A stretch of DNA of 64,000 nucleotides from NCBI GenBank assembly GCA_013368315.1, contig JAACJM010000113.1, positions 62,001 to 126,000 of the forward strand, written 5' to 3'. The first letter of the stretch is position 1. The number at the start of each line of letters is the position of its first letter. The translations under genes and the position numbers were made by a program. This DNA is from Tetrapyrgos nigripes. Taxonomy: Eukaryota; Basidiomycota; Agaricomycetes; Agaricales; Campanellaceae. The notes under the pieces were generated by a model. The model saw only the letters and a list, made by a program, of their open reading frames with translations. It was not told the origin of the DNA and did no database searches. Of the stretch, positions 39,052 through 49,877 are shown piece by piece.

Positions 39052-39365
39052 GCTGGGCGAAGAGAATAAAATCCAGGATGCGAATGATCACCAGCTTTAT
39101 AGCTCATGACTTGACCTTCCTTTCTGTTCCTCGCGATCCTAAGGAATGATGCAACGATGCCATGTGGAGGGTCGGACTAGAAGTCCGTACGTGCCTTGGT
39201 TGAAATTGTGCGAGGAAATCAGATTGCGATGGTCCGCAATGTCCTTGAGTGTTCTTGAAATATCTCAACTAGACCGAAATGCCCAGCATTTCAGCGATGG
39301 CAGCATATGACAGCGAAGTTGGTTCAAGCTACGATGCCCGGATCCAGAAGTTGTTGAGCTGAAGG
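39052..39365. other. Glucoamylase promoter region
   Basis: The divergent 5' region between the glucoamylase and the membrane-protein gene. No TATA box or clear repeat was recognised. Confidence 0.4.
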
Positions 39366-40523
39366 ATGCCTGGATTCGTGGACACACGGTATGGTCGTGA
39401 TCAATGGCGCCATGAAAATCTTCGCGTGACAATTTTTGCAACACAGTTTCCTTTCTTTCCCGCATGGCTCGTTTTTGGCTTATTCTGTAGATTTGTGACA
39501 GGTAAGGTCGAATTTAGGCTAGTACCACCAACAAACTACTCGCTGATGACTGACTTGGAAAGCAGGACTCTTTGCTCTCACTCATGTAATAACTCTGGGT
39601 CTCGCATGGGCCATTCGTCAGCTGTTCCGGTCGAATAAGACAATCTGGATCCTGAGCGTTCTTGGCTACGTCGTGTGTCAATTCTTTGCCAGTCCATTGG
39701 AAATCACGTCTGACCACATTCTTGCAAGAGCGGTTGTCAAGCCTACGTTGAGAAAGCCACAGTCGGTGACTGAGGAGATTGTCCCGGATTCCCGGGAGTG
39801 CACACAGTAGAAATCTACGATGAGTATTCGTTTTGTCAATCGGTAATCTCTGCAGTGGACGAGTCAAGCATTGCCATTGACATCAACCCAGTCCTCTCGC
39901 TTTACGCAGATGCGGTTCCTCTCAAGTCCGATTTTCTAGAGGTTCATCACTATAACATCATGCTCAACATCTGGATCCGCCTTATTGTTATTGGCATGTT
40001 CGCTCGTAAGAAAAACTTCTTGCGTGCATACATCTCTTGCTGACTCTACCTTGGAGATTTTGGATGTACCATTAGCCTGTCTCTGGTCACCCTCCTGACC
40101 AACTTTGCTTTCGACCCCAATGTATGGATCCTTGATATCGACGCGTCACCCTCTCCCTTTCCTGCTCCTATCCTTTTGGCCTATGTCTTTCCCTGTCTTT
40201 TCCCTCGTCCCCGCGAGATGAGCTTCTCCCTGACTGGCGACAGTAACAATACCCCAAATCCCAACAGAGATGTCTGCTACTCAAACGGTCCTTGGAATTG
40301 CCCCGCCAAGCCTTCTACTCTCCAAGTCCAGAATCCGCAATATATACCCGTTGCCAGCTCTGATGCCAGTTCCTCGTTTCCGAAAATTGCTCAAACCAGT
40401 GGACACATGAAAGTATCTGCCTCAAAACTGCTCGTTCAAGTACCGGATGCCGCGCAGAGGAGAATGTCTTGCTCCGTGTCCTTTATGCACGCAACCGAGG
40501 GCCAGGGAACGTCACACGTCTAG
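39366..40523 (+). pseudogene. Multi-pass membrane protein of unknown family, probable frameshift
   Basis: Splicing FCRFVTG (donor gtaagg) to LFALTHVITLGLAWAIRQLF gives a run of membrane helices ending LEITSDHILARAVVKPTLRK, then PQSVTEEIVPDSR. The next part, VHTVEIYDEYSFCQSVISAV, INPVLSLYADAVPLKSDFLE, VHHYNIMLNIWIRLIVIGMF, is in another frame, with the switch at about 39785-39800 in cccggg. A further intron (gtaaga...cttggag, CTGAC branch) avoids a TGA and joins FA to HFGCTISLSLVTLLTNFAFD, FPCLFPRPREMSFSL and a polar tail. The continuous sense across four exons shows a gene, and the single-base shift suggests decay or an assembly error. I do not recognise the family. Confidence 0.5.
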
Positions 40524-40772
40524 TAGAATGTTTGGGAGTGTGTTGTAGATGAAGGTGTTGTATTAGATAAAAACAGATGACTACATTACGCGTTTGTTTG
40601 AGTGTTGACGCGTGCTGGACGCGTTTATTGCGCGTGACGTTGATTACTGTGGCTATCACGGCCACGTGCAGAATGAGAGCGTGACTTGTGACAACTTTCG
40701 AGAAGTTCAAAGTTGACTTTTCGCCAACTCTTCGCGTCTTTCTCTTCGACGACCGTGTCCAGCGCGCCAAGG

Positions 40773-43720
40773 ATGGAGCAACGCCGTCTCCGTATTCTCT
40801 ACACCATTAACAATGCTCCATCCTACACCCTTGCCTTCTCCAGGACACAAGTCGCCATTTCCCTCCTTCCATCATTCGCCAGCAGCTCTCAGAAATCCGT
40901 AGAAACCCTCCCAGTCTACGGCTCAGTCGATCTCAGGACATGCCTCGACTCTATATGCGCATCAAGCCCCGAATTCTTCTTGGATGCCACTCAAGACTAC
41001 TCGGTATATGTCCTTGATCCTCTTGAATCGCCACCCACGAACAACCCCGACGAACCTTCCTTAATTCCTATGGGTCTCGGGTTTTTGTCTGTCATACGTA
41101 GCCCAGAGGAAAGCAGGACGATAACAGGCACGTTTATGGCACTCAAGACGGGCGAGAGGGTGCTAGAGGTATATTTTTCTCTGAAGCCGGTCACGAGAGA
41201 AGTGCGTACTATCAATCTATCTTCTGACCCTGTTATATTAACGCTAATGCTGCATAGCTTCCATCCAACTCTTCAAACTCAAAGAATAGATCTATGTCCC
41301 GTTCAGCTTCACGAAATCAAAGTAAGTTTCAGCTCCAAGTATTGTGTTGGCTCGCACTCATCCCAAATAAAGCCAGTGGCCATGCTTCTGGTTCTAGACG
41401 TGGTTACAACCACTCTAGGAATTCAGTTGGCCCAGAGATCGCATCAACAGCAGCTGAAAGGATCCTGAGCCAAACTTACCGTTCTGGCCGAATAATAACA
41501 GACCTACCATCGAAAACCGAGCTATTCGCACATTGCCCTCCACTAGAACCTCAGCCCAAAACACCCACCTCCTCAATATCATTACCACCCTCACAGTGTC
41601 AACCTCAGGCATCTACTTCCTTTACCACCTCGTTACCTCCCTCTCAAACAACTTTATCTCAACCCCAGGCATCCACCACCTCCATTCCATTACCTCCCTC
41701 ACAGACCACGACACAACTTTCCAACTCCCTAAACAACAACCTTGCTGGACTGCTCAATCCGGCAGATCCCAATGCAATGACATTACTCGCTTTGCTGGGT
41801 ATGATTGACTCAGGGGAACTACCATCTGCTAGTAATAATCCCACGTTAGCGACGGCATTGCAACAGCTCTGGGCTCAGGTTGACTCTTCCCAGGTAGCAA
41901 CTCAACAGCCTGGCCCATCCAATTCACATCAGAGACAACCCTCTCAAGACGAAGAAGTCGTCTTTCTTGACAAAGAGAATGTCAATCCGACTGCATTTCG
42001 TCGGCGAGCCGAACGAGAGAGGGAGGAAGCCAAGCTGCTTGGGTCATCTTCGTCGGTACGGCCTGAGGTCTCTCCACCCAGGGTAGGCCTTAGTGTGCGA
42101 TCAAACACCATGAACGATCTTCCCGTTCCATCCGCCCCTCGTAACAGCGAAAGCACTGCCGGACGTAAACGCACACTGAGCGATGCAGATAGCTCGAGGC
42201 GAGAGCGACAACGTAGGGTACCCTCTGGCAGAATCGACCCAACACCCTCACTGGCCCTTGATCCATATCGGCATTATGATCGAATAGCTGAAGCAGCGCC
42301 AGCTGGTTCTTCATTGGTCACACAATCCTCTCCTCCCAGACCCAGTCGGGACGAGAACACCCGAAGTGGAAACTCGCGAGGTAGACCTATCGTCATACCC
42401 GACTCTCCCCTACGAGTGCCAGCCTCCTCACCTGTTCGACGCCCCCAGAAAAAATACGTTGTTCCTGAATGGGCGCGAACGAATACAGCAACCCAACCTA
42501 GGTTGTCTGATGCAGTACAACAAAGTATAAAGGATGCACAGCACCGTAAAGGACTAGAAAGAGAGGCGAAAAGAGCGCGTTTACACCGAAGTTCCTCTTC
42601 TCAGCTATCTCAGCCAACAACTTCTCAATCATCTACGCCACCACCTTCGTCTCAAGATTCCATGCTTCCACCCAGTAGTTCTCAATCCTCGACAGTCCCT
42701 TCTTCATCTCAAGGTTCCTCTTCCAATACATCCATTCCATCTTTGCTTCCACCTGTAGCTGCCGGGGAAGACTTCTTATCCGCTGCACTCACAACTTCCC
42801 CTCCGTCACCTCCACGCTCACCGCCTAGCCGAAACACGTCTCTTCCCTTCCTACCAAGGACACCAAAGACGCCATCTCGAAGACCACGATTGGCAGATGA
42901 CAGTCCAGATGGCGTAGACGGCTCCTTATTTACTCCCTTGGCAAAGACACCTATCCGAAACCCACATACGCCATTTGGGCCTCCAATCAATTCTCCGTGT
43001 AGGCATCCTTCAAAAAGCTCGCCATTTCTTCGGGGAGCGAGTCTTCTTCGCGCTAAAGGCGTGTCTGATACAGACACAGACCGAGGCGACGAAGCTTCTT
43101 CTACGTTGCCTATGGCATCAAGTGACGTCGAGGATGAGGATGAACCTGAAGACCATCCAGAGCAAACCTCGTCCAGACGAGACGAAGGAGCTGCGTCGCC
43201 TGTGGTGAAGCAGTACTGGCAGGGCCTTCCACCTTCTTCACCGCCCAGTAGTCCTGCCTTTGTCTCCTCTGATTTGCTGCCAACAAATCAGCCAGAGGAA
43301 GATCAAACAGAGGACGCTCAATTACCAGTGATATCGTCAGATGTCGAAGAAGACTTTACCGCTGACACCGGCACGCCTGGAAGCGATTCAGCGAGACAAA
43401 CTCCTCTAGATGGAAACGAGACCGAAACATCGGAACTCGACGTTTTCAACCTATTTATGAACAGCTTTTCTTCTGACGATGAAAATTTGTTTATGGATGG
43501 GATGAATATGGAGGAAGGGACTGGGGAGGAGTCTCTGGATCTGAACGAGATCTTCAAGGGTGTTATGCCTTGGCTCGGAGGTCCTGAGTCTACGTCGAAT
43601 CACGATAATCCTGATGCTTGTAATTTGGATTTGGATTTTGATCAGTTGCCTGCGCAGGATTTTGATGGTACGAAACCTGCACAGGAGATGCAGGCGTTGT
43701 TCTCTGGTTGCGTGCTTTAA
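40773..43720 (+). CDS. Spt21/Ams2-like protein with long disordered tail (putative histone-gene regulator)
   Basis: The N-terminal 150 residues (MEQRRLRILYTINNAPSYTL, VYGSVDLRTCLDSICASSPE, DYSVYVLDPLE, PMGLGFLSVI) have the order of the Spt21/Ams2 N-terminal domain: an 'LYT' strand, then 'GVIDLKxCxxxIxxSSPE' and a 'DYxVYxxD' strand. Two introns follow (gtgcgt and gtaagt donors). The remaining 800 residues are low-complexity Ser/Pro/Gln. They include repeats of LPPSQ at about 41570-41710, the block PDSPLRVPASSPVRRPQKKY and VVPEWART, several acidic SSDVE(E/D) patches and an acidic end. No GATA-type CxxC-CxxC finger, as in fission-yeast Ams2, is seen. Role in histone transcription is inferred from the N-terminus only. 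Confidence 0.55.
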
Positions 43721-43897
43721 CATTTTGACTAGCTCAAGACGGACTACTACATTTGCAAGGATTTTATCAGTGTTAAGAAGTAAATAGATGCATAGATATA
43801 CCATTGTTGTAAGATTGGTACAACCAGTGTAACTAATAAATTCAGCCTAGTGATATGATACGACTTCTGCATTACCACTTTTGCGACACCAGTATAC

Positions 43898-45302
43898 TCA
43901 ACGCTTCGAGAAGGATGTCGGAGCAAGCTTTGAAGAGTCACTTTTTAGACTCGGCCTCTCTGACGTCGCTGCACGCTGAGGAATTACATTGTGGGTAGTT
44001 GATTACAACAACTTATGGTTATTGATTAGCTCACCTGTATTTTTGCGGTCGTAGGAGGCTTTGGCTGTCTTCCGGGTTCAGAATCCTTGATGTGAACATG
44101 TGTTTTTGTATCCCTCTCGACAGAAGGGACATTAGTATGCTGTCGGTTGGATGACTGCGTCTTCCGAGTGGACCCGCTCGGCAAAGTCGTTGATCGTCGA
44201 GGGCCTAGGTCACCCAGAGATAAAGAATGTGTTTCTCTATCTCTTCTCTCGGTGGCAGAGAGAGAACCATGATTCTGGTTTGATGAGGTTGGCCTTGGAG
44301 GCGACCTGCCCGGCAACGTCGCTGAACGTCGAGGACTCCCATTTTCTTGTGTCTACGTTGGACATAGTCAGTGCCGCCTCAGATTCAGCAGCAGTAATCA
44401 TCCATCAGCTTGCCTGAGCTTTCACTGCAATTGGAAGTTTGGGTTGTGTCTTTGTATCTCTCTTCTCAGCGAAAGCGGGAAAAGAGTGAATACGTTGAGA
44501 TGAAGTGGACAAAGTCTTTCGGACTGAATCCTCTTTTGAAGGTCTGGAATCCCGGAGGCCTTTGTCGCTACCTTCGCTGTTCCGTACAGGTAGACTGACT
44601 GATCGTGATAGTAGCTTTCCAGAGGGAGCAAAAAGAGGCCATTGAGAGGGGAAAGGCTTGTTTTCTCCTTTCGCGGTGTAGTTCGAGGGTCCCCTTTGTC
44701 GCGTTGGTTGTAAAGTGGCCGACCTACTCAGGTGTTTTGACTCGGAGTTGGACGACAATTTTTCCTCATAACCAGTAGACTTTTGTGGGCGGCGGGAGGG
44801 TAATGTTGCAGACCGACCGAGGTACTTGGTGCCTTCGGGTAACCCCATGACTCCGTCTCGAGCATTCCTTGCGAAACGTTGAATCGGAGGAATCACTCTG
44901 TCCGCTACCCGAGTCGCAGCTTCAATGATTGTGTCCATAGGATGAAACTCTTCATTGCTGCTTGATTGGGCAGGGGCTTGAGAGATACTGCCATATATTT
45001 CTTTGGAAATTTCATACGGTCAGTTGTGCTAGCTTGAACCATATTGACAGTGGATCGATGCACCTGGGTTAACGTCTCCAACACGTCCAATTGGGTTCAT
45101 TACACCGTAGCGCACATATGGAGCGGATTGGTAGACCATATCCGCATCATCGTCAACAAAATAATAGGTCCCAGTATCTGCATCATAACCTGTACGTCGC
45201 ATACCCTCCGGTAGTCTATATTCGTCCTAGAGGAAGTCATGTTAGTTGAGAAATTGTGAAGAATTGGTATCCTGCCTCATCGTATTGCGTCCAGCGACCC
45301 AT
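43898..45302 (-). CDS. WTQYDE/RLPEG-family protein, paralogue A, with RSATLP repeats
   Basis: Starts MGRWTQYDE at 45302. A GC-AG intron (45227-45275) leads to DEYRLPEGMRRTGYDADTGT, YYFVDDDADMVYQSAP and YVRYGVMNPIGRVG. After an intron the tail begins NPEIYGSISQAPAQSSSNEE. It then repeats a basic Ser/Thr motif five times: LGRSATLPSR, LSRSATLQPT, LSRSVSLPVR, PRRSATLPGR and PRRSTTLPSG. A second GC-AG intron (44353-44411, donor CAG|GCAAGC) joins KAQ to TQENGSPRR. The end is SERPSLKSDSSKLAPTSFSK-R. The head domain recurs in ascomycete and basidiomycete proteins of unknown function, and I do not assign a role. R-x-S motifs suggest targets of basic-directed kinases (inference). Confidence 0.7.
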
Positions 45303-45540
45303 CTCAGAGGTGTGTTTTGAACCAGTCCTTCACAGTTACGTCAATTGTGGGGCAGGTGCAGAATATAACAAATACCGTCATGCCTTATTGTAATGCTTAT
45401 AAAATTAGGGAGGAGACAACTCAGAGCGCCGAGAACACGAACCACACGTGCATCAATCCCGCTGGTGCCGAGAACACGTCGAGACCTGATACTTATTTAT
45501 TTCAACTTTGTACAGGGTATACAATGGACTCTAAAATAGA

Positions 45541-46228
45541 TCAATTCCGCTCTTTTGTTGCTCGTCGAGTGTAACGGCGCAAGAGCGTCGTTGTTGATGT
45601 AAAAGACTCCACCGTCGACTTCGGAGACCCTGGTTCTTCTTCAGCAGGAGAAGAAAGAGACTTCTTTCCAAGCTTTGCAAGACCTAATCTACCCAGAGTC
45701 TTTGACCGTGAAAGCCCACTACGAAGTCCAGCCTGTAAGTTCGAGCCCGTCTTCCTTGACTTTTCTTGAACAGAACGACCTTCATCGTCGCTTTGTGAGA
45801 AGCTTTCCTTCTCTGGATCTTTTCCGAATGAAGAGCTTGGTAAAGTGGACGAACGAGCGGGCTTCTTCGGTTCAAATAATCCTTGGAGGCGCTCGTTTAT
45901 GACTGCGGGGTCCTCCCTGACATAGACGCGTTCTATGCAGAATGTAAGCGCCCGAGTCATATAATTGCATCAGGAAACAAGGTCAACTTACCTGGTGCAG
46001 AGACACTGGCGGGCTTCATTTCTCCATAATATTCGTGGGGAGCAGATTCATAAACCTTGCCATGACGGTCTACGAATTTATATTTCCCAGTATCGGTATC
46101 GTACCCTGTGCGTCGCATACCCTCAGGTAGGCGATAAGGATCCTGCCAAATATTGAGGTGAATAGGGTTCAAAACTTGGGCTACATAGGCTATGACCATA
46201 CCTCATCGTACTGCGTCCAGTGGGACAT
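45541..46228 (-). CDS. WTQYDE/RLPEG-family protein, paralogue B
   Basis: Starts MSHWTQYDE at 46228. A regular GT-AG intron (gtatgg) leads to DPYRLPEGMRRTGYDTDTGK, YKFVDRHGKVYESAPHEYYG and EMKPASVSAP. A second intron (gtaagt...catag) gives ERVYVREDPAVINERLQGLF and a basic tail with PARSSTLPSS and GLSRSKTLGR, the same R-S-x-T-L motif as paralogue A. It ends RRYTRRATKERN. It is shorter than A. Function unknown. Confidence 0.75.
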
Positions 46229-46689
46229 GATTTACAAAGGAAGGCAACCTGTTAATCCTGTCAGACGAGCTCTTATATGAGTCTGTGAATGACGCAGTGC
46301 ACAGCAAGCTCGTGACATCCACGACAACGCGGTTGGAAACGAGGCCATATATCATATCATTCTCCTTAGATTATTACGAGGGCGTTTGTTTGATTCTTGA
46401 TGTCCTTTGGGATAAAGATCAACAGTTTAAATAAGTAAGACGGCCTGTAGTACCCTTTACTATTCAAAGTGCCCAGGTATTGTCGAAATGAAACAGCGGT
46501 ATCTTTGACAGCTTTGGACTTTGACTGTCTCTTTTGTAACCAGTCATAAGGAAGAATGAAGTGGGAGGGATTCTATCGATACTAATCAGTCTATGATGGG
46601 TGTCGGAGACACTGCCTGTCTTCTTTCGCGGTGAGGAAGGGAGAGGCTATTTCTGGGGCTATAAGCACACAGACAGAGCGGGCACATTA

Positions 46690-46825
46690 ACACTAACTCC
46701 TCCACCTCCCCAATTGCAATTTATCACTTCCCGACGGTAAGTGACTTCTGTAGATGGTTGCGACTTGTGGACCGTAATTCTTCATACTCCATCGTGCTGC
46801 GTCCAAGAACCAGAGAGTGGTTACT
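46690..46825 (-). pseudogene. Remnant of a fourth WTQYDE/RLPEG paralogue
   Basis: On the minus strand, GSWTQHDG followed by gtatga matches the end of exon 1 and the donor of paralogue B, but the ATG is lost. About 50 bp on, LPSGSDKLQLGRW weakly matches the RLPEGMRR start of exon 2. Nothing further of the domain is seen. Confidence 0.5.
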
Positions 46826-46965
46826 AGTAAAGCATATGTCAGTCAATAAAATATACTTAACCATGACGACTAGACTCGGGCTGTAAGCTCCATCTCAAAG
46901 CCAGATTAAGAACACAGTGCATTGAAGGGAAGTCATCGTGAATTAATCTCTGTACATGCCTACAA

Positions 46966-47565
46966 TCATTTCTCGTTCCTGCTGCTATTCCGAGAATGAG
47001 ATTTGACGGTTTCACGGAGATTCTTCACCACTCCCTGCAACTTTGGTACAGCACTCTTCTTGACGGCTTCTACAGCTTCTACGAAACGATCTCCCGCGGA
47101 GGGATCAGGTTGAAACTGATGTTGGGGAAGATCTTCAAATCTTGCAGGTAATGGTTCAACGTTCAGAGTCAGACGCTCGGGAGGTGTAGGAGGGTTTGGC
47201 GTGTATGGGGGAGGGTCGTCAAAGGGGTTCGAGTTTGATTCTGAGCTCTCGTTGCGTTGGTCTGCGTTAGGTTTAGGTATTTATAGTCAGCAACAATTCA
47301 TGAGGCAAAACATAGACGAAACCGGGACTAACGAGGTTTAGAGACTTGTCTGAGGGGACCGTAAGGTACTCCAGGAGAAGAACGATAGATATTGCCCTCG
47401 CGGTCCTGAAAGACTGATTCTTGTGTATCGCCGTCGTAACCAATTCGCTGGAATCCGTCAGGGAGACGGAAGTCATCCTGTTATGCACGCGTATCAGTAT
47501 TACAGTAATGAGCTGCTTTGAAAGAGGTCCTCACGAACTTGCTCGTATTGATCCCAACGTCCCAT
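46966..47565 (-). CDS. WTQYDE/RLPEG-family protein, paralogue C
   Basis: Starts MGRWDQYEQ at 47565. After an intron (gttcgt) comes DDFRLPDGFQRIGYDGDTQE, SVFQDREGNIYRSSPGVPYG and PLRQVSKP. A third exon follows a gttagt intron and is Pro-rich (NPFDDPPPYTPNPPTPPERL), with a helical end AVEAVKKSAVPKLQGVVKNL and RETVKSH. A PPPYTP stretch is a possible PPxY-type WW ligand. The tail is unrelated to the RS-x-TLP tails of A and B, so only the head domain is shared. Function unknown. Confidence 0.72.
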
Positions 47566-48257
47566 GTCTATTCCGTGGCTATTGCAGCAAATTCACTGGA
47601 GAGTGGTTCTTTATGAAGTAAAGAGATAATTTGGATCGTGGGGCACAAGACATCATCGTAGTCATGTTTGAATGGAAGTCGGCAACGGCGCGACGGGCCA
47701 AGCCTCTGCATAAGACCAATTACTGTACCATTTCAATCAATTCGTCACCCCATCGTTACAACATAGCCTGGAAACCAAGCGTGCTGACTGTAGGGACTCA
47801 GGACGCTTGGTTTACAGGCTAGTTACAACGCTGACGAACCTTTTTTTGTCACTTACAGAAGTTACCCGCTACAAGCGAAGGCGACGAAAAGTTATGAGGA
47901 TGTGTAACGGGGAAAAATTCGTCACTTGCCGATGCTACCCGTTACAAGCCCGAATATTCGTCGTTTTTTTGAGGTCCATTACTGACGAATTGAATGAAAT
48001 GGCACAGTACGTGGTATGATGAGTTCCGCAACAGTACACTATGAGTCTAGTATCATAACGTTTCCAACAGAGACCAGAAAGAACGAGGGCCCATAGTCTG
48101 GACTTGAGAGCCTTCTGAGATATTGTACCGTCGATCCGCCATAGAACAGTCGAGGCCGAAATTCGAATTACATAAAATAGCCGCTAGAAAAAAAGTGGGC
48201 CGAGCTGCGCTTAGGTTATAATCCTTGGTTGCTACCTTTTGCTCTTCCACCTTCATC
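47566..48257. other. Divergent promoter region of paralogue C and SCS7
   Basis: No gene is seen. It holds two imperfect copies of a segment reading tacccg(c/t)tacaagc (47872-47886 and 47936-47950), each near a gtcact run. Confidence 0.4.
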
Positions 48258-49623
48258 ATGTCCAAGCGTATCAGAGTCTTCGACGAGGAGGAGCTTTCGA
48301 CCCGCAACACCAGTTCAAGCTGCTGGGTCTCCCGCAATGGCAAGGTGTACGACGTCACAAAGTTCCTTCCAGACCACCCAGGGGGCGAAGATTTGTTGCT
48401 GAAATGGGCCGGCCAGGACATTGGAAACGTTATGGCAGACAAGGTCGAACATGAACATTCGGATGCTGCTTATGACATGCTGGATGAATATGTTATCGGA
48501 AAGCTAGGGAGTACGGACAGCATCGTCAAGGAAGGTATGTACTCCTATTTATTTCCATTGACCTCGTCTCATGCAAAGCAAACCAGACTGGGAAGCTACA
48601 GACGACTTTCATCCAGACGATACAGATGAGGCAAAGGATCTTGAAAAGTATCAATTCCTCGACTTGAGGAAGCCTTTGCTCCGACAGGTATGGGAGGCAA
48701 ATTTCAGGCTAGTATCTACGTCCTCTTCAATGCGCCTGCAATCTGAACCATGTTACAGTAAAGCTTATTACCTTCGTCAAATCCACCAGCCTCGCCACCT
48801 TTCTGAATCGGCTAGGCTCTTTGGAAATGACTTTTTGGAGGTAAGTTTGTCTTGGTGACCTTCTCTACACTGCTAAAAGATATTTGTCTAGATGGCAACT
48901 CGGACCAAGTGGTTTGTCGTGCCCATGTTCTGGCTTCCCATTGCCATCTACCTCTACCTCCGTGCTGTCATTCAGTTCACGACTCCCCTCCCTCCGTTCA
49001 CCTCCGACCCCACTCTCCCATTGTCTGCACTGTCCCAGATTAGTTCGGATGCTATAGCCAAAACAACGTTGTGCTTCTTCCTCGGAAACATCATCTGGAC
49101 GATCTTGGAATACACATTGCATCGGTTCCTTTTCCACATTGACAACTATCTGCCGGATACCCCTGCTTTCTTGACGCTCCACTTCCTCCTCCATGGTGTA
49201 CACCATTACCTTCCCATGGATCGTCTTCGACTCGTCATGCCGCCGACACTCTTCGCCGCTCTTGAATGGCCATTTACGAGACTTGCATACATCCTCTTCC
49301 CCACTGCGATCGCGAATGGAATCATCTCTGGCTCTTTTGCTTTCTATGTTCTCTATGACTGCATGCACTATGCGTATGTGCTTTTTCTTCATTTCAGCAC
49401 TGCAGTCTAAACTCAAAATTAAATTTAGGTTGCATCATACTCAGTTGCCAACCTACCTGAAAGAGATGAAGAAGTACCATCTTGGTCACCATTACAAGAA
49501 CTATGAGCTTGGATTCGGTGTTACCAGTGCGTGTTCTCCAATCAGTACCCTCTAACCATTTACTAATCTACCCTTCCAGGTAAATTCTGGGACTACGTTT
49601 TCAACACCGTGCTGGTGGTTTGA
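48258..49623 (+). CDS. SCS7: Fatty acid 2-hydroxylase (Scs7/FAH12-like, cytochrome b5 fusion)
   Basis: An ER enzyme that 2-hydroxylates the very-long fatty acid of sphingolipids. It starts MSKRIRVFDEEELSTRNTSS. The cytochrome b5 domain has GKVYDVTKFLPDHPGGEDLL (haem His in HPGG) and the second haem His near VEHEHSDAAYDML. Membrane segments are WFVVPMFWLPIAIYLYLRAV and TTLCFFLGNIIWTILEYTL. The di-iron His clusters are HRFLFH, HFLLHGVHHYLP, and CMHYALHHTQLP with HLGHHYKN after splicing. It ends KFWDYVFNTVLVV. Exons of about 60-520 nt are split by short introns; one acceptor is caaaccag before DWEATDD. All expected motifs are present. Confidence 0.93.
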
Positions 49624-49877
49624 GACCCTTTTTACCTTCGGGCATCTTTTGGCACTTGATTTTAGATGCGTATCCTGGACACAAGAGCAAAAGTATACCT
49701 TTACGTTTCAATACCTTATGTTTACCAGAACATTTTTCATCGGTCGCTTCTTGTATCTACGTTCTATACTCTCCTTTAGATAATACATGTGTAGATAATT
49801 GCTAGTCAGCTTGGGTACGGAATTGTCGTAGGAAGCTGAATATCAATGTCGCTACAGCTAAAAGTCTGCACATACCA

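Noticed and set aside
47840..47970. Two imperfect copies of tacccg(c/t)tacaagc, taken at first for MITE ends
   Set aside because: They are direct rather than inverted and short, with no target duplication.
48865..49416. 183-codon minus-strand frame
   Set aside because: It is antisense to the well-supported SCS7 hydroxylase exon and has no domain.
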